Positions 31,748-43,974 of a stretch of DNA of 64,000 bases are shown here, piece after piece. The stretch's first letter is position 1, and every line of letters starts with the position of its first letter. The DNA is taken from assembly GCA_029721435.1 (NCBI GenBank), contig CM056583.1, positions 70,054,120 through 70,118,119 of the forward strand, in the 5' to 3' direction. The notes under the pieces are model-generated. The model was not told where the DNA came from and made no database searches. It saw only the letters and a list, made by a program, of their open reading frames with translations. The position numbers and the translations under genes are program-made. This DNA comes from Gymnothorax reevesii (lineage: Eukaryota > Chordata > Actinopteri > Anguilliformes > Muraenidae).

Positions 31748-34700
31748 ACTGTCATCATGGCATAAAACCCTCAAATGTACTTAATGATCTGTTCATTGAA
31801 TACAATAGGCATCTGCCCGTCATACCAGTTTCTGTGCTCTTATTCACTGTGAAATGTCTCAAAAAATGGGGATCGGTGTCTCCACTACAGGACAGTGATT
31901 ATTGTGGCTCCCGGGCAAAGTCAGGCGGCTACTATGAATTCATGCTTGTCGTCTCCGCTTCCGCGTCCGTAGACACTTCCTTGTGGACGCTGTACAGGCT
32001 GTAATTTTTGATCGTTTGCTTTCATATTTTCTATGGACATGTGTTCTACTTAAGTTATGACATTTATCAATTTTGGTCGCCATGGAAACGGTATTGGCTG
32101 AATAACGCACAAAAAAGGGGAGAAGCGAGGGCTACACCCTTGCAGTAGCGGCGACTGGACTGTATTTTTTATTTTTTTTAGAAACTGCAGTAGATACGAG
32201 GAAGGGGAAGAGTGCCTCTGTTTTTGAGAAGGCAATTTGTGGAGGAAATGCCACTGTAATCACCCTCTCTTCAGACATGGGGCTACTAAAAGATGAAGGA
32301 GGCCATCGTGTTGCTATCTTTCAAGTTGGTTAACCTATAAACCTTTTTAACTTGAATGACAGCAGGACTGCTGAGGCCAGTGCCTTTGCTTTTTATTATC
32401 CTTCGGCAGTATTCGCTGACACAACGGCTTTGGTGGAGCAAAGTTCTGGTTGCTTTGATTTGGTCTGAGTTACTAAATAGCTGGATTGAAATATTGAAGT
32501 CATCACTTGGCTTTGTATTAATACGAGGTCTTGAAGGCTCATTCAAGAGCAGTTCTGGCTCATCCCCCTTCTTTTCTGAGCTCTTGACGTGTTCAGCTTT
32601 ATATGAAGCACATGTCACTGAAGGATGTTGTCACATTTCCTTACCCCTCACATTCTAATTCTTGGTCTAGCTTGCTTACTTTTATCAACAAATAACATGG
32701 ATTTTTTTTGTTCTTTGTTGCCTTCTAAACTTTGATAAAAATTAATCTGCAAGTCATCAATCGCAATTCATAAGTTTCCTCCTCTCTTATTGAGGCATGT
32801 TTTTCTTATTCTGCCTAGTATATCCCTGCCCTTAAGTAATTAGCCTCAAACTTATATTCAGTAGTAAGCGCACTCTAAATTGAAGTACTGTATTTCTCCT
32901 TTCATTTTACTTCCTCAATCTGTGTTGGCTGTTGCAAGGTTACTATGGGCCATAAATAAGATCTTGTGACCTTGAATTGAACTGGTCATTTCTTTCTTAC
33001 AGTTTATTTTAAGAAGGTGTTGAAATTAAAAAGCAGCTACTCTCTTCATTGTGATGGCACAGCAAAAAGTGGACTTTGCCAGACTCAAAACCAGTAGGTC
33101 CTGACAAAACTCTCCTCGATTGCATTCATCTTTGTTTTATGCATTTCATAGTCTGATTTGAGAAGGGACAGTCTGATCCGAGAAGGGAAATCCTGTCGGC
33201 TAAGTGTACGGATTGGTTCTTCTGTGGTTTGGGGGGTCTTCCCAAGTGATGACTGTCCACTGACCCTAGTGGGATGACAGATCATGTGACATCTGACAGG
33301 GCTGATATCTGGTTTACTGGAACAGAGTCCTATCAGCTCTGCATCAGCTCTGGAGTCCTATCAGCTCTGTGGCAGTGGCCTGCAACGGGCCAGGGACCCC
33401 CCCTGGTTTTAAGAGGCTCTCAGACAATCTATATGGAATAGTGGCCTAGTCTGGGCAAGTCACATCGCTAGTTGAAAGGAATGCCTCAATGTCTTCGAAG
33501 AAAGGTATGTCTTGAAAGCTCAATTGTCAGTGCTCACAGTGGCCCCTCTCCTTTTAGGATGGGTTTCCATCTACGATTGAATGCAAGTCATGCGTTAATG
33601 CATATGCATGACTCTGGTGCATTTTTAAAATTCCATTCTGAAGTTATGTTTTTTTTTTTTCACTACAATGAAATGTTTATTTAATTGACACTGAATTTTT
33701 GGCGCTGTTGCATTCTTTAAGAACCTCATGCGGACACATTGAATTGTTGCAATTCCAGTCTCCCCTCTGTTCTATATTATCACACTGGTGCTAAACTCCA
33801 TCAAGGCTAATACATTTGAACAATAAGCTTTGTTTTTTTTTTTTTTTTTTAATCTTTTGAACCTAAGAGATGTGCTGGTAATTTGTTTTAAAATTTTTGT
33901 ACTTGATTTGGCTGGGATTTTTTCTCCTAGTGGTTGAAAACGGCGGCAAGGGGTCATCAATTGCCAATATGCATATCTACTGAATGGTTGATAAGACAAT
34001 ATATTTACTTCATGTAGTTGATAGGAAATAAATTTGGCAGGACCACTCCATCTCACTAAAGTGTATTAGTTTTTGCACTATGTTTCGATTGTATTTCGGC
34101 CTGTATTTACTTTGTTCCTGGATGAACAGAAATGGGGATGTGTCCCAGCCTTTACGTTCATGCTACCTACTCATGATCATAATACAAGCTTTTCCTCATT
34201 TTTTAAAAATAATATGATGGAATGAAGTGTGATTATTGCAATGGGGAAAAAATCTGCTATACTTAAAATCTACAAGATGAACCATCTTTGAATGGAATTA
34301 TCTTTCTCTGGGAATAGAGTGCAGACAGTAAATACAAACAATTGCCTCTGCTTATCTGTTGTCTTTAGAATGAACAGTCATTTAACTGCTGCTAATCATT
34401 TCCTCTTTGATGGCTTACTGATAATATGATTGTTGAGAGGAAACCGTTATCTTATTTGTAGGAGCCATTTTCGTGTGCTATAAACTTCTGCTGTGAGCTA
34501 ACTTTTTATCTTCTTGGCTTACTGTTATGTAACAGATCAGCGAATGATGATCAGTGTGTCAGCCTATACTTTGTACTCATGCTGAAAAATTGAAACGAAG
34601 CAAAATTCAGGCGTATGGTTTAATCATGCAAGTGCAATAATTCTTCTGATGTTAGTCCTTTAAAGGTTTGCAAAGTGATGCAAACTGAATGTTTTGTTTA

Positions 34701-36267
34701 ACTTTGTAAAATTGGTCAATTAACGAAGATTAACACCTGGCTAAAGTTGCTTGTTTCTGTAATTTTCGAACCTCTTCTATGATATTTTAAATGTACACTT
34801 TGTTTTCAGTATTTGGAGCCCTATAACATGTTTAATTGTTAGTCTGCAGAATGCTAACCCTGTCAAACATGGAGCAGAACCTTTTTTTGCCAAGAAAAAA
34901 AACCCTGAAAACTTCGCAGTATGAGTTCAAAAAAGGTGCTTGAGAGACTATTTTTGGGTTTTGGACTATGCTGATATAGTGACATTTAAGTTTCTGCTTA
35001 TATTTTTTGACTTATTTCCTTTTTGTACACAATGCCGTGCTTTGTGGTTCTGTTTGAATAATTTAGCCTCCGAAAAAAGTATTGTGTTCCTGTTACACTG
35101 TGTTTTAAAGCAATTTAAATTAAGTATTGTTTCTGAAAGGTTCATCTTACTCCTTTTACTGTCTGTATGTTTCATGTTTGAGTGATGTAACAAAGCTGTG
35201 TCAGCTGCAGTGACCGCAAGTTTGTGTGTTTGCTTCAGCAAAAGAGCACACCTTACACTCTTCTTTCATCTTATTATTCAACTTCTTCATCTGCCTAAAT
35301 TTTGCTTGCCAGCTCCTTCCACACCGTTCAACTATAGGCACAGTGCAACTTTAAACTGTTCAGTATGTTCTGTTTGATATTCTTAGTAGATTTTTTTAAA
35401 TGAATTTTTAGAAGTCATTTTTTGCCTCCATTAATTCCTGCAAAATTCAGTGATTTTTTTTTAAAAATTCAGCTGCTTCATCAGATTTTTACGAATTTGA
35501 TGCTCTGTCATTCTTTCTAGTGGGAACTCTATTCCAATTTTCCAAATGTTTGGCTCATTTTCTACATTTTTTTATTAATTTTTTTTAATTTTCAACTTTG
35601 TCTATTTTTATACTTTTTAAAATATTTATCGATGTTCCAGCTTTGCATTTTCAATGGACTACAGTTCATATCCATCTCTTTTAGAACTCTTAAGGTTTTT
35701 ATACTTTCAGCTACAGACTTCATTTAAACTTTCAGTGGGTGACAAGATTGTCCACTATTAAACTTCTCTTCAGCTTTTCGATATCTTGGATAGCTTTACA
35801 ATATAACAGTTTGAGTTGTCTCGTCCTTTCAGGCCATTTCAGATTTTCTGCTGCGTGTGTATTGCGTGAGTTGGAGTGGATGATGTCATGAACTCTTGCC
35901 CACACAGTGCACAGCGAGGCAGCACATATTACACTCTTTCTTCGCTCCAGCAGTTTGAGTAACTTTTACTAATGCCACACATACTACTTCTGCAACTTAA
36001 GACACTTCAAAAGGGACCTCTTTGAGTTTTCGAGCTGAAGCAAGCACACAAATTTTCTTCAGAAAACTTGGCCTTTGCTAATTGCTTATTTTTTTTCTTT
36101 AACTCAGTTTTAACTGAACCATTAAACTGACACCACTAACAATTCACACCTTAAAGGCTCATTGATTGCATTCATTAGCGACAAAATAATGGCTAAGTAT
36201 AACATTTGTTTTCCTACATCTTGGCGTAACCTGAATGTTTTGCCATTTGTGAAAATGTCTGTATTTT
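31748..36267. other. No gene seen (4.5 kb intergenic)
   Basis: AT-rich, with poly-T tracts at 33649 and 33831. 31905-32040 carries CGTCTCCGCTTCCGCGTCCG and GCTGTACAGGCTGTAATTTT and resembles 50410-50560. 33140-33200 holds two copies of a CAGTCTGATYYGAGAAGGGA unit. Confidence 0.45.
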
Positions 36268-36392
36268 TGTGTCGCCTGCGAAGCATAGCGGCACATAGGG
36301 ATCACTTTGTCCGGCGTCTGTCTGTCCATCTGTCTGGTAGTCACACTTTCAGTTGGTAGTCACACTTTCACATAAGCTTCGCAGGCGACACA
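36268..36392. repeat. Short element with inverted ends (GTGTCGCCTGCGAAGC)
   Basis: TGTGTCGCCTGCGAAGC (36268-36284) is mirrored by GCTTCGCAGGCGACACAT (36375-36392). The inside has CGTCTGTCTGTCCATCTGTC and a duplicated TAGTCACACTTTCA. It is non-coding and similar in style to palindromes at 38718, 39401 and 50410. Confidence 0.7.
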
Positions 36393-38349
36393 TGTGTTCA
36401 CCTGAACACTCTAGTTTTAATTCTTAAGGAGTTGCCCTAAGACCCTGTTGAATATCCATCTAGCAAGATCTTGTTGTCATTGGCTATCCCAGCTATCCCA
36501 GTGCTCTGCTGCAGTGAGTGGTGAACTTGGTGCTAGCTGAATTACTCACCGGTGTTAGGGCGGCAGTATAGGCCACTCCTCCTTGCCTCCAGCTCTGCCC
36601 CAGATCTCACCCTTACAGTTCGAACCTTAGTATCTCATTCATGACCGAGGCTTTGGGGCCAGGTCCATGTCAGAGAACAACAGTTAGGCGAGGGTTATGT
36701 TTATTTTCATTGTTCTCCATGTTCCGGGACACCCTGTCTCTTGGAGGTTTTGCTTGCGCTGCTCTTTCTCTTTGGTGAATGTGTAATGACTGAGGTCGAG
36801 GTCCCTTTAGGGCATCAGCGGGGGGCTGCTTTGTTTTTTCTGCATGTAACCCTTTTGGATTTGATGGAATTTGAGAATTTGATCTGCGATGATATCCTAC
36901 AGTTGTTAGCCGCATGCTGCCTTTTGTGTCTTGTTGGCGTTTGAACAGAAAAATGCAAGATGGATGACAAACTGGAACTGAAGAACACTTCATGTTGCCC
37001 TTGAAGTTCTTCTGTATTTTCCAGAAGTTTTCAGTTTAGACATAAGCTATTTTTTGCCAGGGTTGTTTGTAGATGGGTCATTCCGTGTCAACTCAGTGAA
37101 GGTGGTTGGGCCTAATTAAAAAAGAAAAAATTCGTTTCTGGTAACATGCTCTTTAAAAATTGGGATAGAAGGAAGAGAAAAAATTTTCTCTTATGAAAAA
37201 ATTTTGGAAAGAATTTCATTTTCAGTCTCCACCAATAACATATGAAAACCGTGCTTTTTCTGCTTACCTTGATGTTTGAGTATCCAGAGAAACATTCGGT
37301 TGTGTAAAAATTTCAAGTGTACATCCAGCCAAAAAAATTGTTAAATTTTTAGTGCTGCCATACGTAATAATGGCATATAACAGCGACGGTCATATTGCTG
37401 ATAACTCGCCGGGTTGCTGGGGCATGCATTCACGATATTATATATTAATATTTAATTATAAACTCCCTTCTCACCTATAAAAACCCATCAAAATGTACTG
37501 AAGCGCCTTTTTTAAATCGTTCTGGCAAATAAAAATTCAAAAAAGTCCAGGATGGATACAGAATTCTTTCCAAAATTTTATTTTCAAGTACTGAAATTCC
37601 AACCAGTTTTCTAGCAAAAAAATGGTGTAAACAGTTAACTAGTGTCACAAAAGCTCCTCCTTTTCAGAGCACCGCACAACTGGTTTTGTGCGGCAGCGAG
37701 ATGCTTTAGGATGGACTGCCAGTACGCAATTACAGGATTGCAGCATTGTTTGCTGCTCAAGGACCTCCTGTTAGCCAACTGGTCACTAGTCAGTTAAATT
37801 CTGAGGAGCTTGTACATGTTTGGGTATCTTCCGCTCTCGCTCTGGGGTATTTTTTTTTTTATTTTTTTTTTCCAAGCTCAGATGAAACTACGTTAACAAC
37901 TTGCATAGCTGGGGCGACTAATGACAGCCAATGCTACCAACGAAATAAATTAGAAATATTGTTAATGGGAATACACTACAATACTTCCCGCTCACTCACT
38001 TATGTCCGAGGCTGCGGTTTGTGCTGATACGCCAGCAGTAGCTGGCGGTTGGCATTCAGCTGCATGCTTTTTGTTGCCAATTCTTCCTTGGTTTCCATTT
38101 TTCTCACCTCTCATTGTTACAACTCTATCACTAATTGTTGAACTTACACTGGAATCACCCTCCTCAACGACGTCCAAGTCAAGCGAAAATTTTGACATTT
38201 TAATTGGATTTCGACATCTTGCTTGCATACAATACCCTCACAATTGATCCAATGAGTAACGTCACCGCTCTTGGCCCGATTCTCAGTGCTGTTCCAGGAC
38301 TATAGACCCATTTACAGTTTGCAAACAATGATGACGTAGACAGGTTGCG

Positions 38350-38743
38350 CGTGCAGCTTGGCAACGGAAGTATGGTGGACCACAACAGCTTGTTAAGCTA
38401 TGCGAGGGCATTAGCCATCAAAGATCGCGAATGCTACCTAACCAAATAGATTTCGACGAATGGCATATATATATATATATATATGATTGAGAAACCTAGC
38501 GTGTACACCAGGGAGAAACTACAAGCATACAAGCCACTGGATGCTTATGATTATGTTATCTGCGGACATAAGCAGAATGGTAAATACCACGACATAGACT
38601 TGCAGCTTTGTGTCTCAAAATCAGAGGTCCTTCCTAGTCAAAGACAAGGGCATAAAACCGCCATATATGACGCGTGGGTTATTATCAAAAAACCAGAAAA
38701 CTATGTCCTGATAGTTAATTACCTTCGCCAGCGACTTCGCTGA
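38350..38743 (+). pseudogene. Fragment of a SWIM zinc-finger/YqaJ-type protein
   Basis: In plus frames the sequence gives VDHNSLLSYARALAIKDREC before an AT microsatellite and then YTREKLQAYKPLDAYDYVIC (from 38507) and VLPSQRQGHKTAIYDAWVII. From memory these match the N-terminal part of a dispersed fish/invertebrate protein family that continues into a SWIM zinc finger (AHCTCMAG...H) and a YqaJ-like nuclease. Those later domains are missing: the frame stops at 38743 in a palindromic repeat. An AT run replaces part of the middle. It is probably a broken copy of a mobile or captured gene; exact identity is uncertain. Confidence 0.45.
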
Positions 38744-38829
38744 CGAAGGTAATGTTTTGATCCCCGTGTATTTATTACCTTCGCCAGCGACTTCGCTGAC
38801 AAAGGTAATGTTTTGATCCCCGTGTATTT
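38718..38829. repeat. 56-bp tandem duplication carrying a palindrome
   Basis: The unit ATTACCTTCGCCAGCGACTT...CCCCGTGTATTT occurs at 38718-38773 and again at 38774-38829 with a single visible change (GACGAAGG to GACAAAGG). Each unit contains the near-palindrome CTTCGCCAGCGACTTCGCTG. Confidence 0.85.
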
Positions 38830-39970
38830 ATTTGTTTGTGTGTCTGTCTGTGTGTATGTGTATCGAATAACTCAAAAAGTACCGAACGGAATTTCATAAA
38901 ATTTGGTGGGTTGATTTGGCATGACCTGAGGATCAATCGATTAGATTTTGGGAGTGATCGGGTCAAAGGTCAAGGTCAAGGGCACGAAAAGGTCAAAACC
39001 GACTTTCAGCCATATCTCGGTCAATTTTTATCCGATCGGCATGAAACCAACGCCAGTGGCGAGGGATTCAGTGGCGTCGGCGAAGGTATGCGCTCTACCG
39101 AGTGCCCGTTCTAGTCATACCTTCATGGCAGGGTAAGTATTATTTTGTATTGTTGGCTTGCTAGCCAGCGAGATTGACTATGAAATCTGCTTTGGTTTAC
39201 CATTATTCTCACATATTTAATGTCTATAACCGTGAGACAAGCTAATGCTAATTATCAAACTTTAACTGCATTAGATTAGTGGTATACATCTTACAAACAA
39301 TTGGTCTTATAAACGAACCTTTCCAATGAAATCAGTGGGTAAGTGGATAACATGGCTGATATAAAATGAGCACTGCAAACATGAGCATTTTTTTAGCTCA
39401 CCTGACGAAGTCAGATGAGCTTATTTCATGGCCTGTTTGTCCGTCGTCGTTCGTCGTCCGTAAACATCTTCTCTTCCGAAACCACTGGGCCTGAAACCTG
39501 ACAGGTACCTTCCTACCCATGAGGACACCAAAGTTTGTTCAAGGCGTTGTATTGAAAATTGAAAAATCAATTTGAAAATCACATAATTGGCCATCTGAAA
39601 GCTATTTATGCACATATTCAGCTGAATTTTGCAATGTAGTTAGTAGAAGATAAAATAAATGTGGTTTCCGGACGCTAGATGTCAGAATTTAAACACGGAC
39701 GGAACCTTTTGCATGGGGCACAATTTTTTTTTTTTTCCCCCCTCCAGCGGTAAGAAAGCGAGATGGGCAGGTTACCAGAAACCGGATTTTATTATCCCCC
39801 GTTTGACTGTCCGTCTGTCCGTCCGTCCGTCTGAGATGAAGGGGACAGCTTTACTCAGAAACTACTGGAGATACAGTAACCAAATTTGGTGTGTAGCTTC
39901 AGACCATAAAGGCCTTAATCGAGTTGGAAAATAAGAAGCGCACGATTGGCAGGGGATGTTTTCGACCATG
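38830..39970. repeat. Cluster of GTCCGTCCG-type short repeats
   Basis: 38870-39120 has ACTCAAAAAGTACCGAACGG, GGTCAAAGGTCAAGGTCAAG and TATCTCGGTCAATTTT. 39396-39420 is the palindrome GCTCACCTGACGAAGTCAGA followed by TGAGC. 39795-39835 is a CCGTCTGTCCGTCCGTCCGTC run followed by TTACTCAGAAACTACTGGAG. These are dispersed non-coding fish repeats of one style, here in series. Confidence 0.6.
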
Positions 39971-39984
39971 TCGACTTGTTTTTA

Positions 39985-40547
39985 TTAGGCCTTGCTTGAC
40001 CATCTCAGAATCTGTTGAAACTTTGTAGCAATGATCTTTGGCATTTGGCATTTGGCATCTGCCAATTTTTTTGCTGAAATTTCAACATTTTCAGATTTTT
40101 TTTACCCGATGAAATTTTTTAATAAATCACTCGGGCGTTGCAAGTTGAACGAGATGTCACTTTCAGATGTCCATACCTTGTTCATACTCCGACAATGAAT
40201 GGATGCATGTTAAGGGTCAGGAGCAGAATGATTTTAGCATGAAGGCATTATGGAAGGATATTGAAACAAGTAGATGATACTTCCATCTCTTGCTACCTTA
40301 AATTTAATCAGCTTACCCATGATTCAACATCCATCTGCCCATTTGGAAATTAATGACTTTTTTTTTTTTTTTCCTGTGTGAATTTTGATTGGTCATAACT
40401 CCCATTTCTACAAACATATGAAAGCTTTCTAAGCATTGGTAATGTCATTCAGATATTATTCTCACAATAAAATCGATCAAATAGATCCTATGTATTAGCA
40501 ATACATTTTTCCCGTATGTATGTGTGTGTGTATGTATGTATGTACAG

Positions 40548-40591
<44 letters not shown>

Positions 40592-40945
40592 TTATTTTTA
40601 TTTTATTTTTTGAAAATCCTATTTATTTGCAATTTTTGAGCAAATCCTGAATTGAGAGGTCTGAAGCAAAAAAACTGGGGCTTGATTGCCTGAATTTGTT
40701 GCATTTTCTCCATTCACCAGAAACTTTTCAACATCTTCTGAAAATCTTCAAGAGGTATGGACATCTGAATGTGGCATCTTGTTCAATTTCCGGCTCGTGA
40801 GAGATTTATCAAAAATTAACATTGGGTGAAAAATGATAAATGTTGGAATTTCAGATAAAAAAATTGGCAGATGTCAATTTCAGATGACCAAGATCATTAC
40901 TAGAATGTTTCAAGAGATTCTGATGTGGTCAAGCAACTGACCTCC
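39985..40945. repeat. Long inverted repeat (two arms of about 190 bp)
   Basis: Left arm about 39985-40180 (GACCATCTCAGAATCTGTTG ... TTTCAGATGTCCATACC) is mirrored by about 40747-40945 (GGTATGGACATCTGAATGTG ... GAGATTCTGATGTGGTCAAG). The spacer holds a poly-T tract and a TA microsatellite. Confidence 0.8.
40510..40589. repeat. (TG)n/(TA)n microsatellite
   Basis: TATGTGTG and TATG repeats followed by a TA run of more than 30 bases. Confidence 0.9.
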
Positions 40946-40977
40946 CCTAATCTCACAGAGTTGACACGGAATGACCC

Positions 40978-43974
40978 TGATGTCTTCTGTGAAACATCTA
41001 GATTAGAGGAAACTTGTGAAATTCAAAAATGGTATATGTGGAATGCTTTAGCCCAGCGCTTAACATTTTTTTTAAGCTTGTGACTAAACAGAATCGTATG
41101 GCCCATTTAAATGTGCATGTTTATGCTCAAATACACTCATGCATGACCATCACACCTGTATTTTTCTCTATGATTCGCTGACCTCTTGAAGAATGTCCCT
41201 GCCTTTTATTACTTGGAGGAGGTGATAAGCCTTGATAAGCACTGCCTTTAAGACTTTGCAGATTAACACTGATGGTCTTTATTTTTGTTATCTGCTTGTT
41301 ATGTACTACCGTTTTCCTCTGTATATATGCCTGTTGCCACGGATGTCCGCAAGAGTGTTTTGCTACGGGCAAAAATGTATGTTTAGTTGTAAGGCATATC
41401 AGTAGCTAACAAGAGCTGCTTTTTAAATTTTTAGTTTGTCTAATGGCTATGTAACCCAAATTAGCCGTGACTCCATTATGTGTGATGAGTAATGGTTTCC
41501 TAAAAGGTTAAAGGAATGATTCCTTGCATCTGTACCAGTTTCTCATTACAAGTTAATTTAAACTTTATAACAAGGAATTACACCTCTTCGCTCGGCAAAA
41601 GTTTAACTTTTCTGGCTCAGATTGTCGAGGTTTTTGTTAAACCAGGCATTTGCAACATTTTACCTTAGTTGACATTATGCTCCTTGACTTTAAGACCAGA
41701 GCCACCAGTTGATTACCTTTGACCACATCTGGAAAAGTTGAACTGTTTTAGTAAGTTTTTGCATTTTTTTCCTAGTTTTAAAGGCTTGGATGTTTTTTTT
41801 TTCCTGCTGCTTTGTGAGTTGTTGAACATCGCTGGTCTCCTGTAGAGTTTACAAATATGTTATTGCATGTGCACAAGTCTGCATATTGCTGTTTTCCAGT
41901 TTAAAGAAATAACACGTACAATTTTTCTCATATTGCCAGTTTAGTTGGAAATCAGTTTAAACTAAGTATTGTATCTACTGCTTCCCTGTGGAACAGTCAT
42001 GGGATCTCTCATATGGCTGCATTTATAGGTGCAAAATTATTAACTTTTTAATAGTGCAACCTTTGGACACTCTCAGCCTTCTGCTCTGAATACTTGCCCG
42101 TCATTCACATTTAGTTACTGAGGAATGACGCATCAAGAAGTCCCCTCAAAGGTAAGTTTCATTGGATAAGTGAACACTGGGAAGATTATAATTTTGGGGT
42201 GTCATGCGGAGTAAGAGTAGAGTTGCCTTTGTTTGTCTCCTTTCTGTTGACTTCAGTTGTTTCCATCTGAGATCCTAAAATTTGAGTGAGTGTTAAACAA
42301 GCAGGTCATTTGACACAACAGCAGCTTTTTCAAGGGTATTCTTTTGTGTGTGCAAATATACTCTGCTCTGGGTCTCCTTTTCCCGATGTATTTACCTCTC
42401 ACCAGCCTCTTAAACCTTTAATTTATCAGGGAGGTTCCATTGAGAACATGTTTCTCTTTTTCAAGGATGCCCTGGGAAAATGCCAGATAGACCAGTTGCA
42501 AGTGAGGAAGGATATAGAGAAGTGATTTGGGGGTTAAGGGCTTTGCTGAAGGGACCAACAGAAGCATTATTCCACACTTCTTCTCTCCAGATCAAGTCAG
42601 AATCTCAAGCTCCACTGCAGACTTGAACCAGCAACTCCTCAGTAACAATCGAGCAGCCTACCATCAGGCTGCCCTACCTACTTCAGGACAGTTCATTTAT
42701 CCCTGTAATTAGATTAATTAGTGACTCCAGTGTGTAACCTGGCGAATTTAGGAATTGCGCATAAATTTAACTTTAATTTCTCAAGGTCAGCACTATCATA
42801 GCAATTTCCTTTGGGGGGTCCTATTGTTGTGGAATCTGTGAAAGATTTTCCTCTTTAATTTTGTTCATCTGTGCACCCACTTGGCTATTCATTTTTTGAA
42901 TCGGTGCTTAGCGTTTTCAACAGTTGCGCTTCTGAGTGTTTCGTGCAAATTATAATGGATAAAATGAAATTAATTATATTGGAATGCCATCAACCTTTCC
43001 ATTTTCACTGAGTTTACTTTTTTCTTGGTTTCAAAAAAATCACATTGGACAAGACGGGGATAATTCAAGGCATTTGGAATAGCATTTTTTATTTTTTTTT
43101 CCCCATGACACAGGTGTAAAGTTTGGGCAAAGGTCTTCAAGAGATCACTCTCTGCATTTTGTGTACTCTTTGCTGGCGCTTACTGACTTCATCCAAATTC
43201 TTTGATACATTTTGTGAATGTGTGGTTTGGGAATTATAGAAGAAAATTAAAGGGTGGAAAAGGCTTTTAGCCTGAAGACTTTTGATTTATTCTTAGAAAT
43301 TGAATATCTGGCTTATCCCTGCCGTCCTGTGTTATGGTCTTTAAAATTTGTTTATTTGGGATATGTTCCCAGACGTCACATGCAAAATTTGGAAACCTAA
43401 AAGATTGAGAAACCTGGTTATTATAGCAATTAATGTTAACCTAGCCATTGAACTTCCCCTTCCATTTTCAAAATGCAATGCAATGCAAGAAAATATCCCA
43501 GATGTAGTAGAGACAGGTCCCCATTGCAATCTCAGCTGGCAGGGCAAGCTGATCATTCTGCTTCTCTGGCAAACTTTTCTAAAGTCACTTGGAATCATAT
43601 CTGCTTGTACTGGGACCAGAAAACTTAACTTAATCGTGTACTTTTGAAGTAAGATTTCAATTTTTTGTTTAATCTTTTTAGAAATGCTCCACTTTGAGAA
43701 CCATTATGAGAACTCCATTGACCTCCATACATTTTACCAGCACCTTTGTCTACTAGCCATCACAGGCTAACATCAAATGCAGACTCATATTTTCCAACCT
43801 TTGTCTGTTCCTCTATAGTTTGCAGTACGAAGCTGGGGTTTATTCTCTGGAATAGTGAAACAATCAACCTATATTTCAGTGTAAATATCTATAATTTAAC
43901 TTGCTGCTCCAGCACCAACATGAATTTTACTGGTTGACATGATTAAAGGCAGTTTCAATGGCTAACAATTTTGC
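40978..43974. other. No gene recognised (3 kb upstream of DAB2)
   Basis: Unique AT-rich DNA. A strong 5' splice-site match, CTCAAAG|GTAAGTTTC, lies at 42145-42160, downstream of AATGACGCATC (AP-1/CRE-like); it could be a non-coding first exon of DAB2 but nothing else supports it. The frame 42286-42525 has no domain I know. Confidence 0.35.

Larger units (their letters stand above)
37074..40977. mobile_element. Candidate DNA transposon with GGGTCATTCCGTGTCAACT ends
   Basis: GGGTCATTCCGTGTCAACTC starts near 37076 and its reverse complement AGTTGACACGGAATGACCC ends near 40976. Inside are a coding fragment of SWIM/YqaJ type (38350-38743), short palindromic repeats and, at 39985-40180 and 40747-40945, two long inverted arms. 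The right terminus and right arm are continuous; the left arm is separated from the left terminus by about 2.9 kb, so this may be one large element or a small one split by later insertions. Superfamily not identified. Confidence 0.5.
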
